A program made the position numbers and the translations under genes. The notes beneath the pieces are model-generated. The model saw nothing but the letters and a program-made list of their open reading frames with translations. It searched no databases and was not told where the DNA came from. Positions 25,791 through 34,360 of a stretch of DNA of 64,000 nt are shown piece by piece. Location of the stretch: NCBI RefSeq assembly GCF_008704495.1, contig NZ_CP023699.1, forward strand, positions 3,596,001-3,660,000, read 5' to 3'. This DNA is from Streptomyces kanamyceticus. GTDB taxonomy: Bacteria > Actinomycetota > Actinomycetes > Streptomycetales > Streptomycetaceae. Position 1 is the stretch's first letter. Each line of letters opens with the position of its first letter.

Positions 25791-26713
25791 GCCTTGGCCT
25801 CCCTCTTGCGGCCCGTGCCGACCCGCAGCCGGGACGCGGCCCGCGGGTCGAGCGCGGTGCGCACCCCGTCACCGAGGACGGTGAGCGCGAGCACGGTGAC
25901 GAACAGCGCGCCCGCGGGCAGGAGCAGGTACTGCGGCGCCGCCTGGTACCAGACGTCGGCGGACGTGAGCATCTGTCCCCACGACGCGGTCGGCGGCTTC
26001 ACGCCCACACCGAGGAACGACAGCGCGGCCTCGACCGTGATGTTCACGGGGACGAGCAGCGCGGCGTAGGTGATGACGGGCGCGGCCAGCGCGGGAAGCA
26101 GCTCGCGCCGGGCGATCCGCACGGTGCCCCAGCCGCTGAGCCGCGCGGCGGCCACGTAGTCGAGTTCCTTGAGCGTGACCGTCTGGGCGCGCACGATCTT
26201 GGCCATGTTCCCCCAGGCGACGAGCCCGATGACCAGGGCGACGAGCACGGGACGCGGGAATCCGCTCGGCACGATCGCCATCAGCGCGAGCGCGAGGACC
26301 ATCAGTGGCAGCGCCACCATGACGTCGGTGGCGCGGCTGAGCAGCTGGTCCACCCAGCGGTTGCCGATCCCGGCCGCGACGCCGACGACGACGCCGAGGA
26401 ACACCTGGACGACGGTCGCGGCGAGCGCGACGCCGAGCGAGACCCGCGCGCCGTACACGAGGCGGGCGAAGAGGTCGCGCCCGGTCTGCGGTTCGACGCC
26501 GAGCCAGTGCTCGGCGCTGATCCCGCCGAAGGAGCCGATGGGCACGCCGCCGCGCGCCGAGTCGATGAGATCCGGGTGGTACGTGGTGGGGTCCTGCCCC
26601 GCGATGGCGGTGAGCAGCGGCGCGGCGAGCGCCACCAGGACGAGCAGCGCGACGACGACCGCCGCGACGAGGGCGGCGCGCTGCTCGCGCAGCCGCCGCC
26701 AGAAGGTCGTCAC
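25787..26713 (-). CDS. Peptide ABC transporter permease, DppC-like
   Basis: 308 residues, about six membrane helices. It has the DppC/OppC N-terminal region (HWLGVEPQTGRDLFARLVYGARVSL) and the EAA-type loop (TVTLKELDYVAAARLSGWG). It pairs with the DppB-like permease to form the membrane channel. The gene begins 3 bases after the binding-protein stop and overlaps the next permease by an ATGA. Confidence 0.92.
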   Translation of the reverse strand: MTTFWRRLREQRAALVAAVVVALLVLVALAAPLLTAIAGQDPTTYHPDLIDSARGGVPIGSFGGISAEHWLGVEPQTGRDLFARLVYGARVSLGVALAATVVQVFLGVVVGVAAGIGNRWVDQLLSRATDVMVALPLMVLALALMAIVPSGFPRPVLVALVIGLVAWGNMAKIVRAQTVTLKELDYVAAARLSGWGTVRIARRELLPALAAPVITYAALLVPVNITVEAALSFLGVGVKPPTASWGQMLTSADVWYQAAPQYLLLPAGALFVTVLALTVLGDGVRTALDPRAASRLRVGTGRKREAKA

Positions 26714-26715
26714 GA

Positions 26716-28440
26716 CTACTTCACCGCGACCTGGGAGATGTCGAGCACGCCGGTCCAGTCGCTGATGACGACGTTCTTGACGTCCTTGCCGTAGAGCCGC
26801 TTGTAGACCGGGTGGAACAGCGGCACGGTCAGCGCCTGCTCGCCGATCTTCTTGTCGAGGGCGCCCCAGCGCTCGGCGGCCGCCTTCAGGTCGGTGAGCT
26901 TGTTGATCTCGTCGATCTCGTCGTTGACGGACTTGTCGTTCAGGAAGCCGGAGTTGAAGTTGTAGCCGTCCTCGACGATCTGCCGCCCGTCGAAGATGGG
27001 CGCGAGGAAGGGCCCGCCGGAGGGCCAGTCGGCACCCCAGTGCGCGAGGAAGAGACCCGGCTCCTTCTTGGCGCTGTGGACGGTGTCCTTGTAGTCGTTG
27101 TCCTCGAGTCCCTTGAGCTTGACGGTGATTCCGGCCTTCTTCAGGGCGTCCTGGAGGGCCGTGGCGATCTCCGGGCTGGTCTCGAAGTCCTTGGCGTTGG
27201 AGTGCGTCAGGGTGACGGTGAGCCCGTCCTCGTACCCGGCCTTCTTCAGGAGCTCCTTGGCCTTCTTCGCGTTGCCGTTCTCCCCCGCGGGGAAGTGGTC
27301 GTACTTCGTGTATCCGAAGGACTTCTGGTTGGGGAGGTAGGTCGTGGCGGGCTCGGCGAGCGAGGAGCCGCCGGCGGCGTTGACCACCGAGGAGCGGTCC
27401 ACGGCGTACGAGATGGCCTGGCGCACCTTGGGGTCGTCGAAGGGCTTCACCTTCGGGTTGAAGGCCAGGTAGTTGGTGTAGCCGAAGTGCCCGGTGCCGA
27501 CGTGGGCGGCCTTGTCGTCCTTGCCGCCGAGCTGGGCGAGCTCGGCGGGGCCGAGGTTGGTGTCGGTGGTGACGGCGGCGGCGTCCGCGCCCTGGCTAGC
27601 GGAGAGCCGCTGGTTGATGACGGAGGAGTCGAGTCCGGAGCGCACGTCGATGACGTCCGGGTAGGCCTTGCGCTCCGGGTCGGTCTTGGCGGACCAGTGC
27701 GGGTTGCGCTCCAGGCGCAGTCGCTCACCGTCGTTCTCGTTCTTGACGACCTTGTAGGGCCCGGACGAGACCGGGTGCTCCTCGTACTTGGTGCCCTTGT
27801 CCTTGGCCTTCGGTACGGGGGTGAACTGCGTCTGCGTCGCCAGGTAGGGGAATTCGCCCTCGGGCTTGTTCAGATGGAAGACGATGGTGCGCTCGTCGGG
27901 CGTCTCGATGGACGCGAGACCCTTGCCGCCCTTGTCCTTGTACGGGCCCTGGTACTTGTCCCCGCCGACCAGCCAGTCCCTCAAGTAGGGCGCGCCACCG
28001 CTGAGTTCGGCGGCGAAGGACCGCTCGATGCCGTACTTCACGTCGGCCGAGGTGATCGGCGAACCGTCCTCGTACTTGACGCCCTTCTTCAGGGTGTACG
28101 TCCATACGGTGGCGTTCTTGCTCGGCTTGCCCAGGTCCGTGGCGAGGTCGGGGACGACCTCGGCGCCCTTGGCGCCGTCCTCGCGGTTGCGGGTGGTCAG
28201 CGTGCGGAAGACGAGGCTCGGCACGTTGCCGCCGCCGGAGGTGTAGAGGCGCGCGGGGTCGAAGTCGGTCTGCGGGTCGCGGTTGAGCACGGAGAGCGTG
28301 CCGCCCTTGGCGGGCTTGCCGTCGCCGCCGCTGCCCGCGTCGTTGTCCTTCGGGCCCGCGCAGGCGGCGACGCCAGAGGCCAGGACCAGGCTGACGGATG
28401 CCGCTGCCACGCGGCGGGCTATGACGGACGTTTGACGCAT
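26716..28440 (-). CDS. Peptide ABC transporter substrate-binding lipoprotein
   Basis: 574 residues. The signal peptide has the lipobox ASGVAACAG, so it is a lipoprotein on the outer face of the membrane. SBP family 5 fold: the GGTLSVL start, LKKGVKYEDGSPITSADVKYGIER, and DPKVRQAISYAVDRSSVV are the usual signatures. It binds di/oligopeptides or related ligands and delivers them to the permeases. First structural gene of a four-gene operon. Upstream is a 30-codon Cys-Cys-ending leader ORF, so sulfur or cysteine status may control it (inferred). Confidence 0.92.
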   Translation of the reverse strand: MRQTSVIARRVAAASVSLVLASGVAACAGPKDNDAGSGGDGKPAKGGTLSVLNRDPQTDFDPARLYTSGGGNVPSLVFRTLTTRNREDGAKGAEVVPDLATDLGKPSKNATVWTYTLKKGVKYEDGSPITSADVKYGIERSFAAELSGGAPYLRDWLVGGDKYQGPYKDKGGKGLASIETPDERTIVFHLNKPEGEFPYLATQTQFTPVPKAKDKGTKYEEHPVSSGPYKVVKNENDGERLRLERNPHWSAKTDPERKAYPDVIDVRSGLDSSVINQRLSASQGADAAAVTTDTNLGPAELAQLGGKDDKAAHVGTGHFGYTNYLAFNPKVKPFDDPKVRQAISYAVDRSSVVNAAGGSSLAEPATTYLPNQKSFGYTKYDHFPAGENGNAKKAKELLKKAGYEDGLTVTLTHSNAKDFETSPEIATALQDALKKAGITVKLKGLEDNDYKDTVHSAKKEPGLFLAHWGADWPSGGPFLAPIFDGRQIVEDGYNFNSGFLNDKSVNDEIDEINKLTDLKAAAERWGALDKKIGEQALTVPLFHPVYKRLYGKDVKNVVISDWTGVLDISQVAVK

Positions 28441-28621
28441 CGGAAGGAGGCCTCTCGGGGAGCGCTGCGAAACGGCAGCGGAGCAGCAGGAATTGAGCAG
28501 AGCTCACCCCGGACAGGCGTGGGAAAAAGCAGCGAGATCCAGCAGCGGACGGTCGAGGGCCTACGAAAGGTCTACGGACGGCCGAAGCGGGGAAAAGGCG
28601 ACGCACGCACCGGGGCGGTCG

Positions 28622-28714
28622 TCAGCAACAGTGAATGTCGGCCACGCAGAGCGCGGTCACGCCGAACAGCGCCAGCTCAATGGCGGCGCTCGACGGGGCG
28701 TGACTGTTCGACAT
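28622..28714 (-). CDS. Leader peptide (30 aa) ending Cys-Cys, apparently leaderless
   Basis: A 30-codon ORF that begins MSNSHAPSS and ends TALCVADIHCC. Its ATG sits about 7 bases after the -10 element of a consensus promoter, exactly where transcription should begin, so the mRNA would be leaderless. It lies 181 bases before the substrate-binding protein gene of the peptide importer. Cys-rich short ORFs upstream of sulfur-related operons act as cysteine-sensing attenuators in actinobacteria (polycysteine leaders). Here only three Cys are present, two adjacent at the stop. The region 28441-28621 has no other gene. Confidence 0.55.
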   Translation of the reverse strand: MSNSHAPSSAAIELALFGVTALCVADIHCC

Positions 28715-28721
28715 GCGGAGA

Positions 28722-28750
28722 AATATGAACGAACTTCCGACGGATGTCAA
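28722..28750 (-). promoter_or_regulatory. Consensus promoter of the peptide ABC operon
   Basis: On the minus strand TTGACA (28750-28745), a 17-base spacer, then CATATT (28727-28722). This is a full -35 consensus with optimal spacing, expected for the principal sigma factor HrdB. The predicted transcription start coincides with the ATG of the Cys-Cys leader ORF. Confidence 0.75.
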
Positions 28751-28782
28751 AGCGACCGCCGGAGCCCCCCGGCTCCCCCGGC

Positions 28783-30141
28783 TCAACGCTTGGGAAACAC
28801 CCAGGGGTTGGCCTTGCAGGTGATCCCGTCGTGATCAAGGAATTTGGTCTGCTGCTGCATGACGGGCGCGAGGTCCCCGTCCTTGTCGCAGTCCGTGTGG
28901 TTGTAGCCGAGCCGGTGCCCGACCTCGTGATTGATCAGCATCTGGCGGTACGGGAAGATGGCGTTGCCGAATTCCTTCCGCACGGCGTCGCCGTAGGTCT
29001 TCGCGCCCTGCGCCCACCGATAGGCATTGATCATCACGCGTTCCGTCGCCGCGGAATCGCAGGACACATTGTCCTGGGTCGTGTCGAGACCGGATTTCGC
29101 GCACCAGTCGGCGGTCGTTCCCGGGCTCGCGAGGGTAATGACGAAATCGGGCTTCCCCGACGATATCCGCTCGAAGGTGCGGGCCTTCGCGTGGGCCCAA
29201 CTCCGGTCGTCGTTCAAGGTCTTCTGCACGGCCTTCGCGAAGAGTTCACCGTCCAGACCGAGACCCTTCTCGACGTCGACGCGATACTTCCAGAGCCGTC
29301 CCTTACCGGGCGCCTTGTCGAATCCGGATATCGCGGCGAAGTCCCCGGACGCCTTCAGCTTCGCGTCCAGCGGGTATTTCTTGCCCATTTTCTGCTCGTA
29401 CGTCGCCGGGGTCGCTTCCGGCTTCTTGGTCGGCGCCACCCGGGCATCGGAGCGCGAGGCCGGATCGTCGGTGTCGCGCGCGCCGCCGTCGGGCGCGGAC
29501 CGGCTCTCCGTGTTCGAGTCCTTGCCCCCGTCGGCGACCTGACCCGCCACGACGACCGCGAGCACGGTGGTCACCGCGGCGGCCGCGATGCCGGTGAAGG
29601 CGCGGCCCTTGCCGCTCTTCGCGCGGCCTTCGCCCTCGGGCTCCGCGTCGGTCTCGCCGCCGTCGGCGCCGAGCGGGGCATCGGGGTCCTCGTCCCAGTC
29701 GGTGACGGAGGCGTACGGGTCGCGGGGCGGCGGGGGCGCGCTCGGCGACGGGGTGGCCGTCGGCGATCCCGCCGGGGGCGTGCCGTTCCGGTCGCCGCCG
29801 CGCTCGGGAAAGGCCGTGACGTACTCGCGCCGGGGTCCCGGCACCGTGTACCCGGCGCCCATCCGCGGCCCGGAGCCGCTGTCCGTGACGTCGCCCCAGC
29901 CGCCACCGGGCTCCCGCTGCTCGGGATGCCCGCCACGCACATGCGGAGCACCGTGGGCCGGGGTCCCATGAGCCGGAGTGCCGTCCGGCGCCGACGTCCC
30001 GGTCGACGACGGTGCCGGTACCTTCCGTCGGCGCCCGGTGCCGGGACTGGGCGGGCGGCTCGCGCTCTGTGCGAGCGGTATGCCAGAGGTGCCCGTGGTG
30101 TTCTCGGTGTCGACAGGTCCGCGACGGCTATGACGTCCCAC
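28783..30141 (-). CDS. DUF3152 protein, membrane-anchored metzincin-like
   Basis: 452 residues. A long Pro/Gly-rich cytoplasmic N-terminus (to about 190) is followed by a single membrane helix (AFTGIAAAAVTTVLAVVVAG) and an extracellular DUF3152 domain. The domain contains HEVGHRLGYNH, the HExxHxxGxxH zinc signature of metzincin proteases, and four Cys that could form disulfides (DWCAKSG, NVSCDS, HTDCDKD, GITCKA). The family is common in actinomycetes and its substrate is not known to me. The GTG at 30141 follows GAGGCGGCGC, and 8 bases separate it from the upstream hydrolase stop, so the two are co-transcribed. Confidence 0.85.
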   Translation of the reverse strand: MGRHSRRGPVDTENTTGTSGIPLAQSASRPPSPGTGRRRKVPAPSSTGTSAPDGTPAHGTPAHGAPHVRGGHPEQREPGGGWGDVTDSGSGPRMGAGYTVPGPRREYVTAFPERGGDRNGTPPAGSPTATPSPSAPPPPRDPYASVTDWDEDPDAPLGADGGETDAEPEGEGRAKSGKGRAFTGIAAAAVTTVLAVVVAGQVADGGKDSNTESRSAPDGGARDTDDPASRSDARVAPTKKPEATPATYEQKMGKKYPLDAKLKASGDFAAISGFDKAPGKGRLWKYRVDVEKGLGLDGELFAKAVQKTLNDDRSWAHAKARTFERISSGKPDFVITLASPGTTADWCAKSGLDTTQDNVSCDSAATERVMINAYRWAQGAKTYGDAVRKEFGNAIFPYRQMLINHEVGHRLGYNHTDCDKDGDLAPVMQQQTKFLDHDGITCKANPWVFPKR

Positions 30142-30149
30142 GCGCCGCC

Positions 30150-31136
30150 TCAGCTCCCTGAATCCGTACGATGACCGGCCAACTCGCCCGTATCCGCGAG
30201 GAGTTCGCGGAAGGCCGTGGCCACGGTCTCCGGATATTCCATCATCGCCACGTGCCCCGCCTCCGGCAGGGTCAACAACCGCGAGTCGCGGAACGCGGCG
30301 GCCGCCCGGTGGGCCATGCGGTACGAGACGAGCAGATCGCGCCCTCCGTAGACGAGCAGGGTCGGCGCGAGCACCCGCTCCGCCTGCCGCCACAGACCGT
30401 GCTGGCCGCCCAGCGTGTACGCGTTCACGATCCCGCGCGCCGAACGCGCCATCGCGTCCCAGAAATAAGGGAGCTGAAGCCTGCGCTCCATCTCCCGCAC
30501 CGCGGCGCTGAACCCTTCCGGCGTCACTCTGCCGGGATCGCCGTAACAGAGCCCCATGAGGCCGCGCACCCGCTGCTCGGCCGTCCAGTCCTTGGTGAGC
30601 TTGGTGAAGAGCGACGCGACGCCCGGCACCGCGAGCAGCCCGGTCGGCAGCGCCGTGCGCTGCACCCGCAGCTCGGGGAGCGCGGGCGACACCAGCGTCA
30701 GCGTGCGGACGAGATCGGGGCGGACCGCGGCGACGCGCGTCGCGACGGCGCCGCCCATCGAGTTCGCGACCAGGTGGACGGGGCCGCGGGCGCGCGCGTC
30801 GACATAACGGATGACCGCGCGCGCGTGCCCGGTGATGGAGTAGTCGCCGTCGTCCGGTGGCGGGGAGTCCCCGAACCCCGGCAGATCGAGCGCCTCGCAG
30901 TCCACGACGTCTTCCAGGAGCGGCATCAGGGCCGACCAGTTCTGCGAGGAGCCGCCGAGCCCGTGCACGTACAGCGCGGGTGGCAGTCCGGTGCGCGTCG
31001 AGGGCCTCGACCGCACGGACAGCGTGAGTCCCGGCAGGCCCACGGAGTCGAGCCGCTCGCCCGCCGCGACCGCCACGGCACCCGGCTTGGGTGCGACGGC
31101 ACTGGCCAAGAGATTCGGCAGCTCGGTCGAAGACAT
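30150..31136 (-). CDS. Alpha/beta hydrolase
   Basis: 328 residues, no signal peptide. Alpha/beta-hydrolase fold: oxyanion HGLGGSSQNW, nucleophile elbow VANSMGGAVA (Ser), acid YGGRDLLVS (Asp), His in PEAGHVAMMEYPE. A cap region lies between. The substrate cannot be told; small ester or C-C bond hydrolases look alike. Located directly upstream of the DUF3152 gene on the same strand and divergent from the small acidic protein gene. Confidence 0.85.
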   Translation of the reverse strand: MSSTELPNLLASAVAPKPGAVAVAAGERLDSVGLPGLTLSVRSRPSTRTGLPPALYVHGLGGSSQNWSALMPLLEDVVDCEALDLPGFGDSPPPDDGDYSITGHARAVIRYVDARARGPVHLVANSMGGAVATRVAAVRPDLVRTLTLVSPALPELRVQRTALPTGLLAVPGVASLFTKLTKDWTAEQRVRGLMGLCYGDPGRVTPEGFSAAVREMERRLQLPYFWDAMARSARGIVNAYTLGGQHGLWRQAERVLAPTLLVYGGRDLLVSYRMAHRAAAAFRDSRLLTLPEAGHVAMMEYPETVATAFRELLADTGELAGHRTDSGS

Positions 31137-31327
31137 GCGGCAATGTTACGAGACGATCACGCGGTAGTTCACGTGTTCGCCGTCACAGATCTCACACGGA
31201 TCACGGGCAACCTCCGCGCCGCTCGCCGACCGATCACATAGCGCCCCGTACGGGTGTCTCCTACGCTCATAGAAGAGGGCGAACAGGGCACTCGCACCAC
31301 TAGGCACCACTAGGGAAGAGAGCCACG

Positions 31328-31555
31328 ATGACCGTCGATCCCAGCGACCCGGAGACCTTCGAGGCCGAGAGCGAGGCGACAGCGGCGGCCGAGGCCGACG
31401 TCGAGGCCCCCGAGGCCGACTCCGCCGAGCAGCACACGGACCTCACACCCCAGCACGACGACTCCCTGCGGGACGCCGATCCGGACGCCGCGAACGAGGC
31501 GGACCTCGCCGAACAGGCCCGCGTCGTCAGTCTGGACGAGGACGACTACCGATAG
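31328..31555 (+). CDS. Small acidic protein, conserved type
   Basis: 75 residues, strongly acidic (Asp/Glu about one third) with no Cys and no hydrophobic segment, so probably disordered. It ends VVSLDEDDYR. The ATG is preceded by GGGAAGAGAG. A perfect 10-base tandem direct repeat (GCACCACTAG twice, 31294-31313) lies just before the ribosome site. No domain recognised. Confidence 0.65.
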   Translation: MTVDPSDPETFEAESEATAAAEADVEAPEADSAEQHTDLTPQHDDSLRDADPDAANEADLAEQARVVSLDEDDYR

Positions 31556-31719
31556 GCCGGCGGTGACCTGACCGTGTTTGCCCCGCTACGCGCAGCTGCG
31601 AGGCCCTTCTGCGGTGGTCCAGTACGTGAAATTCTGCGCTCGCACCGCGCACATCACTGTTACCGAAAAGTACGATGGCGGCGCGGCGCTCACCGCACAT
31701 CGGACGATTGGGAGGCGGC

Positions 31720-32361
31720 GTGACAGCCATCGAGCAGACAGAGGCAGCACGCCCGAGGGGCACACGCCTGCCCCGCCGTGCCCGACGCAATCAGCTCCTG
31801 GGCGCTGCCCAGGAGGTATTCGTCGCACAGGGGTACCACGCGGCCGCGATGGACGACATCGCCGAGCGCGCCGGCGTCAGCAAGCCGGTGCTCTACCAGC
31901 ACTTCCCGGGCAAGCTCGACCTCTACCTCGCACTGCTCGACCAGCACTGCGAATCCCTTCTCCAGTCCGTCCGCACGGCGCTCGCGTCCACCACGGACAA
32001 CAAGCTGCGCGTCGCCGCGACGATGGACGCCTACTTCGCGTACGTGGAGAACGAGGGCGGCGCCTTCCGCCTCGTCTTCGAGTCCGACCTGACCAACGAG
32101 GCCGCGGTCCGCGAGCGCGTGGACCGCGTCACGCTGCAGTGCGCCGAGGCGATCTGCGAGGTCATCGCCGAGGACACCGGCCTGCCCGGGGACGAGGCGA
32201 TGCTCCTCGCCGTCGGGCTCGGCGGGTACTCGCAGGTCGTCGCGAGGTACTGGCTGGCCAGCGGCAGCACGGTGCCCCGCGACAAGGCGGTGGAGCTGAT
32301 CACCTCGCTCGCCTGGCGCGGCATCGCGGGCTTCCCGCTGCACGGCATCGAGGGTCACTGA
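31720..32361 (+). CDS. TetR/AcrR family transcriptional regulator
   Basis: 213 residues. The N-terminal helix-turn-helix (about 20-70) reads ARRNQLLGAAQEVFVAQGYH ... DIAERAGVSKPVLYQHFPGK, a textbook TetR domain. The C-terminal ligand/dimer domain is TetR_C-like with no recognised effector site. I chose the GTG at 31720 because GGAGG lies 4 bases before it. The region upstream holds GTTACCGAAAAGTAC (31658-31674 area), a possible operator, not proven. Target genes are unknown. Confidence 0.9.
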   Translation: MTAIEQTEAARPRGTRLPRRARRNQLLGAAQEVFVAQGYHAAAMDDIAERAGVSKPVLYQHFPGKLDLYLALLDQHCESLLQSVRTALASTTDNKLRVAATMDAYFAYVENEGGAFRLVFESDLTNEAAVRERVDRVTLQCAEAICEVIAEDTGLPGDEAMLLAVGLGGYSQVVARYWLASGSTVPRDKAVELITSLAWRGIAGFPLHGIEGH

Positions 32362-32500
32362 CCCCTCGCCCCTCTGTTCCCGTTCCGTGTTCGCTACCGG
32401 CGTTCATGGCCGCGGCCTTCCCCATCCCCTCACCGGGCTAATGTGTGCTGGGTACGGCGCGGACGGCCGCGCACAGACTGACCGTCGGAGGGACAAAGCC

Positions 32501-32728
32501 GTGGAGGTCAAGATCGGCGTGCAGTACGCGCCCCGCGAGATCGTGCTGGAGAGCGGCCAGAGTGCCGAGGAAATCGAGCGCGCGGTGTCCGAGGCGCTGA
32601 CCGGCAAGTCGCCGCTGCTGAGCCTCGTGGACGACCACGGCCGCAAGGTCCTGGTTCCGGCCGACCGCCTCGCGTATGTGGAGCTCGGCGAGCCCACCGC
32701 GCGCAAGGTGGGCTTCAGCGCCCTGTAG
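32501..32728 (+). CDS. DUF3107 domain-containing protein
   Basis: 75 residues starting with GTG (VEVKIGVQYAPREIVLES). The full length matches the DUF3107 family, small conserved actinobacterial proteins often beside a TetR regulator and a DEAD-box helicase, as here. GGAGGG lies 8 bases before the start. A strong hairpin terminator follows. The function is not established. Confidence 0.88.
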   Translation: MEVKIGVQYAPREIVLESGQSAEEIERAVSEALTGKSPLLSLVDDHGRKVLVPADRLAYVELGEPTARKVGFSAL

Positions 32729-32735
32729 GACGCAC

Positions 32736-32782
32736 ACGCAAGAAGGGCCCGGTGGTCACCAACCACCGGGCCCTTCTTGCGT
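32736..32782 (+). terminator. Hairpin terminator after DUF3107 gene
   Basis: A near-perfect 20-bp stem, with arms ACGCAAGAAGGGCCCGGTGG and its complement, and a 5-base loop, starting 8 bases after the stop. A run TTCTT lies within the second arm. Confidence 0.85.
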
Positions 32783-32891
32783 GTTGACCGAAATGACGGC
32801 ACCGCCACCGGCTCACGGAGGGTTGCATTCCGGCCGCCTGGGGTAGACCGGCTACGACCGATTTGCACCTGGCCGCGAGGGAGGCACCACC

Positions 32892-33161
32892 ATGATTCTC
32901 GAAGCACTCGGCGCCGCACTGCTCGGCCTCGCGCTGGCCTGGGCCACCGCGCACCGCCTCGGCCACCGGCTGCCCGCGCGCAGCCTGGTCCTCGCGACGG
33001 GCCCCGCGGGCGCCCTCATCGGCGCCTTCATCACGCACATGGCACTGGGCCCCGGCCACGCCGCGGCGACGCTCACGGGCGCGGTGGCGGTCTCCGCGGC
33101 CCTGCTCTCACTCCTGCTCCGCCCCACCCGAGGCAGACTGCGCCACTCGGCTACGGCGTAG
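32892..33161 (+). CDS. Small hydrophobic membrane protein
   Basis: 89 residues with three likely membrane segments (about 3-20, 31-50, 60-76) and a basic C-terminus (RPTRGRLRHSATA). GAGGGAGG precedes the ATG with 7 bases spacing. It is convergent with the ferritin-like gene across a repeat element. No domain recognised. Confidence 0.65.
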   Translation: MILEALGAALLGLALAWATAHRLGHRLPARSLVLATGPAGALIGAFITHMALGPGHAAATLTGAVAVSAALLSLLLRPTRGRLRHSATA

Positions 33162-33230
33162 GGGCGCGGGACTGGGGCCCCGTAAGGGGCGCGGGGAACT
33201 GCGCGACAAGCCACAGCGCGCCCGCAGCCG
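33162..33230. repeat. Dispersed GC-rich intergenic repeat, copy 2
   Basis: AAGGGGCGCGGGGAACTGCG followed by CGACAAGCCACAGCGCGCCC. It lies between convergent genes and is inverted relative to copy 1. Confidence 0.65.
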
Positions 33231-33252
33231 AAATACGGCCCCCACGGTTCAG

Positions 33253-33990
33253 CTAGGCCGCAAGGCCAAGCGCAGCCATCCGCTTGGTGTGCGCCTCAGT
33301 GATCCGAGAGAACATCCGCCCGACCTCAGCGAGGTCGAACCCATCGGCCACGCCCCCGACCAGCATGGTCGACAACGCGTCCCGGTCGGCAACGACCCGC
33401 TGGGACTGCGAAAGGGCCTCGCCCATCAGCCGCCGCGCCCACAGCGCGAGCCGCCCGCCCACACGCGGCTCCGCCTCGATCGCGGCCCGCACCTTCTCCA
33501 CGGCGAAGCTGGCGTGCCCCGTGTCGTCGAGGACGCCGAGCACCAGCTCGCGCGTATCGGCGTCCAGCCTGGCCGCCACCTCGCGGTAGAAGTCGCTGGC
33601 GATCGAGTCGCCGACGTACGCCTTGACCAGGCCCTCCAGCCAGTCGGACGGCGCGGTCTGCCGGTGGAAGCCGTCGAGCGCGGCGACGAACGGCTCCATC
33701 GCCTCGGTCGGCTCCGCGCCGATCGCCGAGAGCCGGTCCCTGAGCTGCTCGAAGTGGTGGAACTCGGCCGACGCCATCTTCGCGAGCTCCGCCTTGTCGC
33801 CGAGCGTCGGCGCCAGCTTCGCGTCCTCCGCGAGCCGCTCGAACGCCGCGAGCTCCCCGTAGGCGAGTGCGCCGAGGAGGTCCACGACCGCGGCACGGTA
33901 GTGGGGCTCGGCGGAAGCTTTCGCCCAGTCCTGGGCGGCGACTCCGGTGGGTTCGGGGGCGGATTCGGCAGGGGTGTCAGACGTCTCCAT
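33253..33990 (-). CDS. Ferritin-like fold protein (MiaE-like)
   Basis: 245 residues, all-helical. Helix pairs with carboxylate/His ligands can be seen: AYGELAAFERLAEDA, ASAEFHHFEQLRDR (ExxH type), GDSIASDFYREVA and DDTGHASFAVEKVR. This is the pattern of di-iron ferritin-like proteins related to tRNA hydroxylase MiaE. The substrate is unknown. In actinomycetes this gene is regularly divergent from a DEAD-box helicase, as here. The ATG at 33990 starts a natural N-terminus; longer starts lack support. Confidence 0.8.
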   Translation of the reverse strand: METSDTPAESAPEPTGVAAQDWAKASAEPHYRAAVVDLLGALAYGELAAFERLAEDAKLAPTLGDKAELAKMASAEFHHFEQLRDRLSAIGAEPTEAMEPFVAALDGFHRQTAPSDWLEGLVKAYVGDSIASDFYREVAARLDADTRELVLGVLDDTGHASFAVEKVRAAIEAEPRVGGRLALWARRLMGEALSQSQRVVADRDALSTMLVGGVADGFDLAEVGRMFSRITEAHTKRMAALGLAA

Positions 33991-34360
33991 GAAGCGCACA
34001 ATAGCCCGCCTGCCGTAACGCGGAAGGCCCTGGTCATGCACTGTGACCACGACCATGTGACCAATTCGCCGGACACGCATGCGAGATTCCGGGGTACAGT
34101 GGTAATGCGCCCGCTGAATATTCGACGGGCCGTACGAATGAGGATGCCCGGTCGGTGGCCCGATCGGCTCCGACCTGACAGCCCTCCAGGGCGTACGCGC
34201 AGATGCGTACGGCATGAGGAGGGAACCTCAGCGGTACGAGCGCTCGAGCGCAGGCAGTGGTCCCGCGCCCCCGGCCCGCCCCCCAAGCAGCCGGCGGTAG
34301 TGGCACGGTCACGACCCCCAGCGTTCGCCTCGCGCCGCGTCTCACAGAAGAGGCATTGCC
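33991..34360 (+). promoter_or_regulatory. Leader/promoter region of the DEAD-box helicase
   Basis: 370 bases without a gene. It holds a possible -10 (TACAGT, 34095-34100), a hairpin CGTACGC/GCGTACG (about 34190-34212), and a Shine-Dalgarno-like GAGGAGGGAACCTC dyad near 34217-34230 that does not precede a usable start. A long structured leader would suit autoregulation of a helicase. The promoter is uncertain. Confidence 0.35.

Noticed and set aside
31656..31680. GTTACCGAAAAGTACGAT as a TetR operator
   Set aside because: It is not a real palindrome. Only its position suggests a role, so it is not listed as a site.
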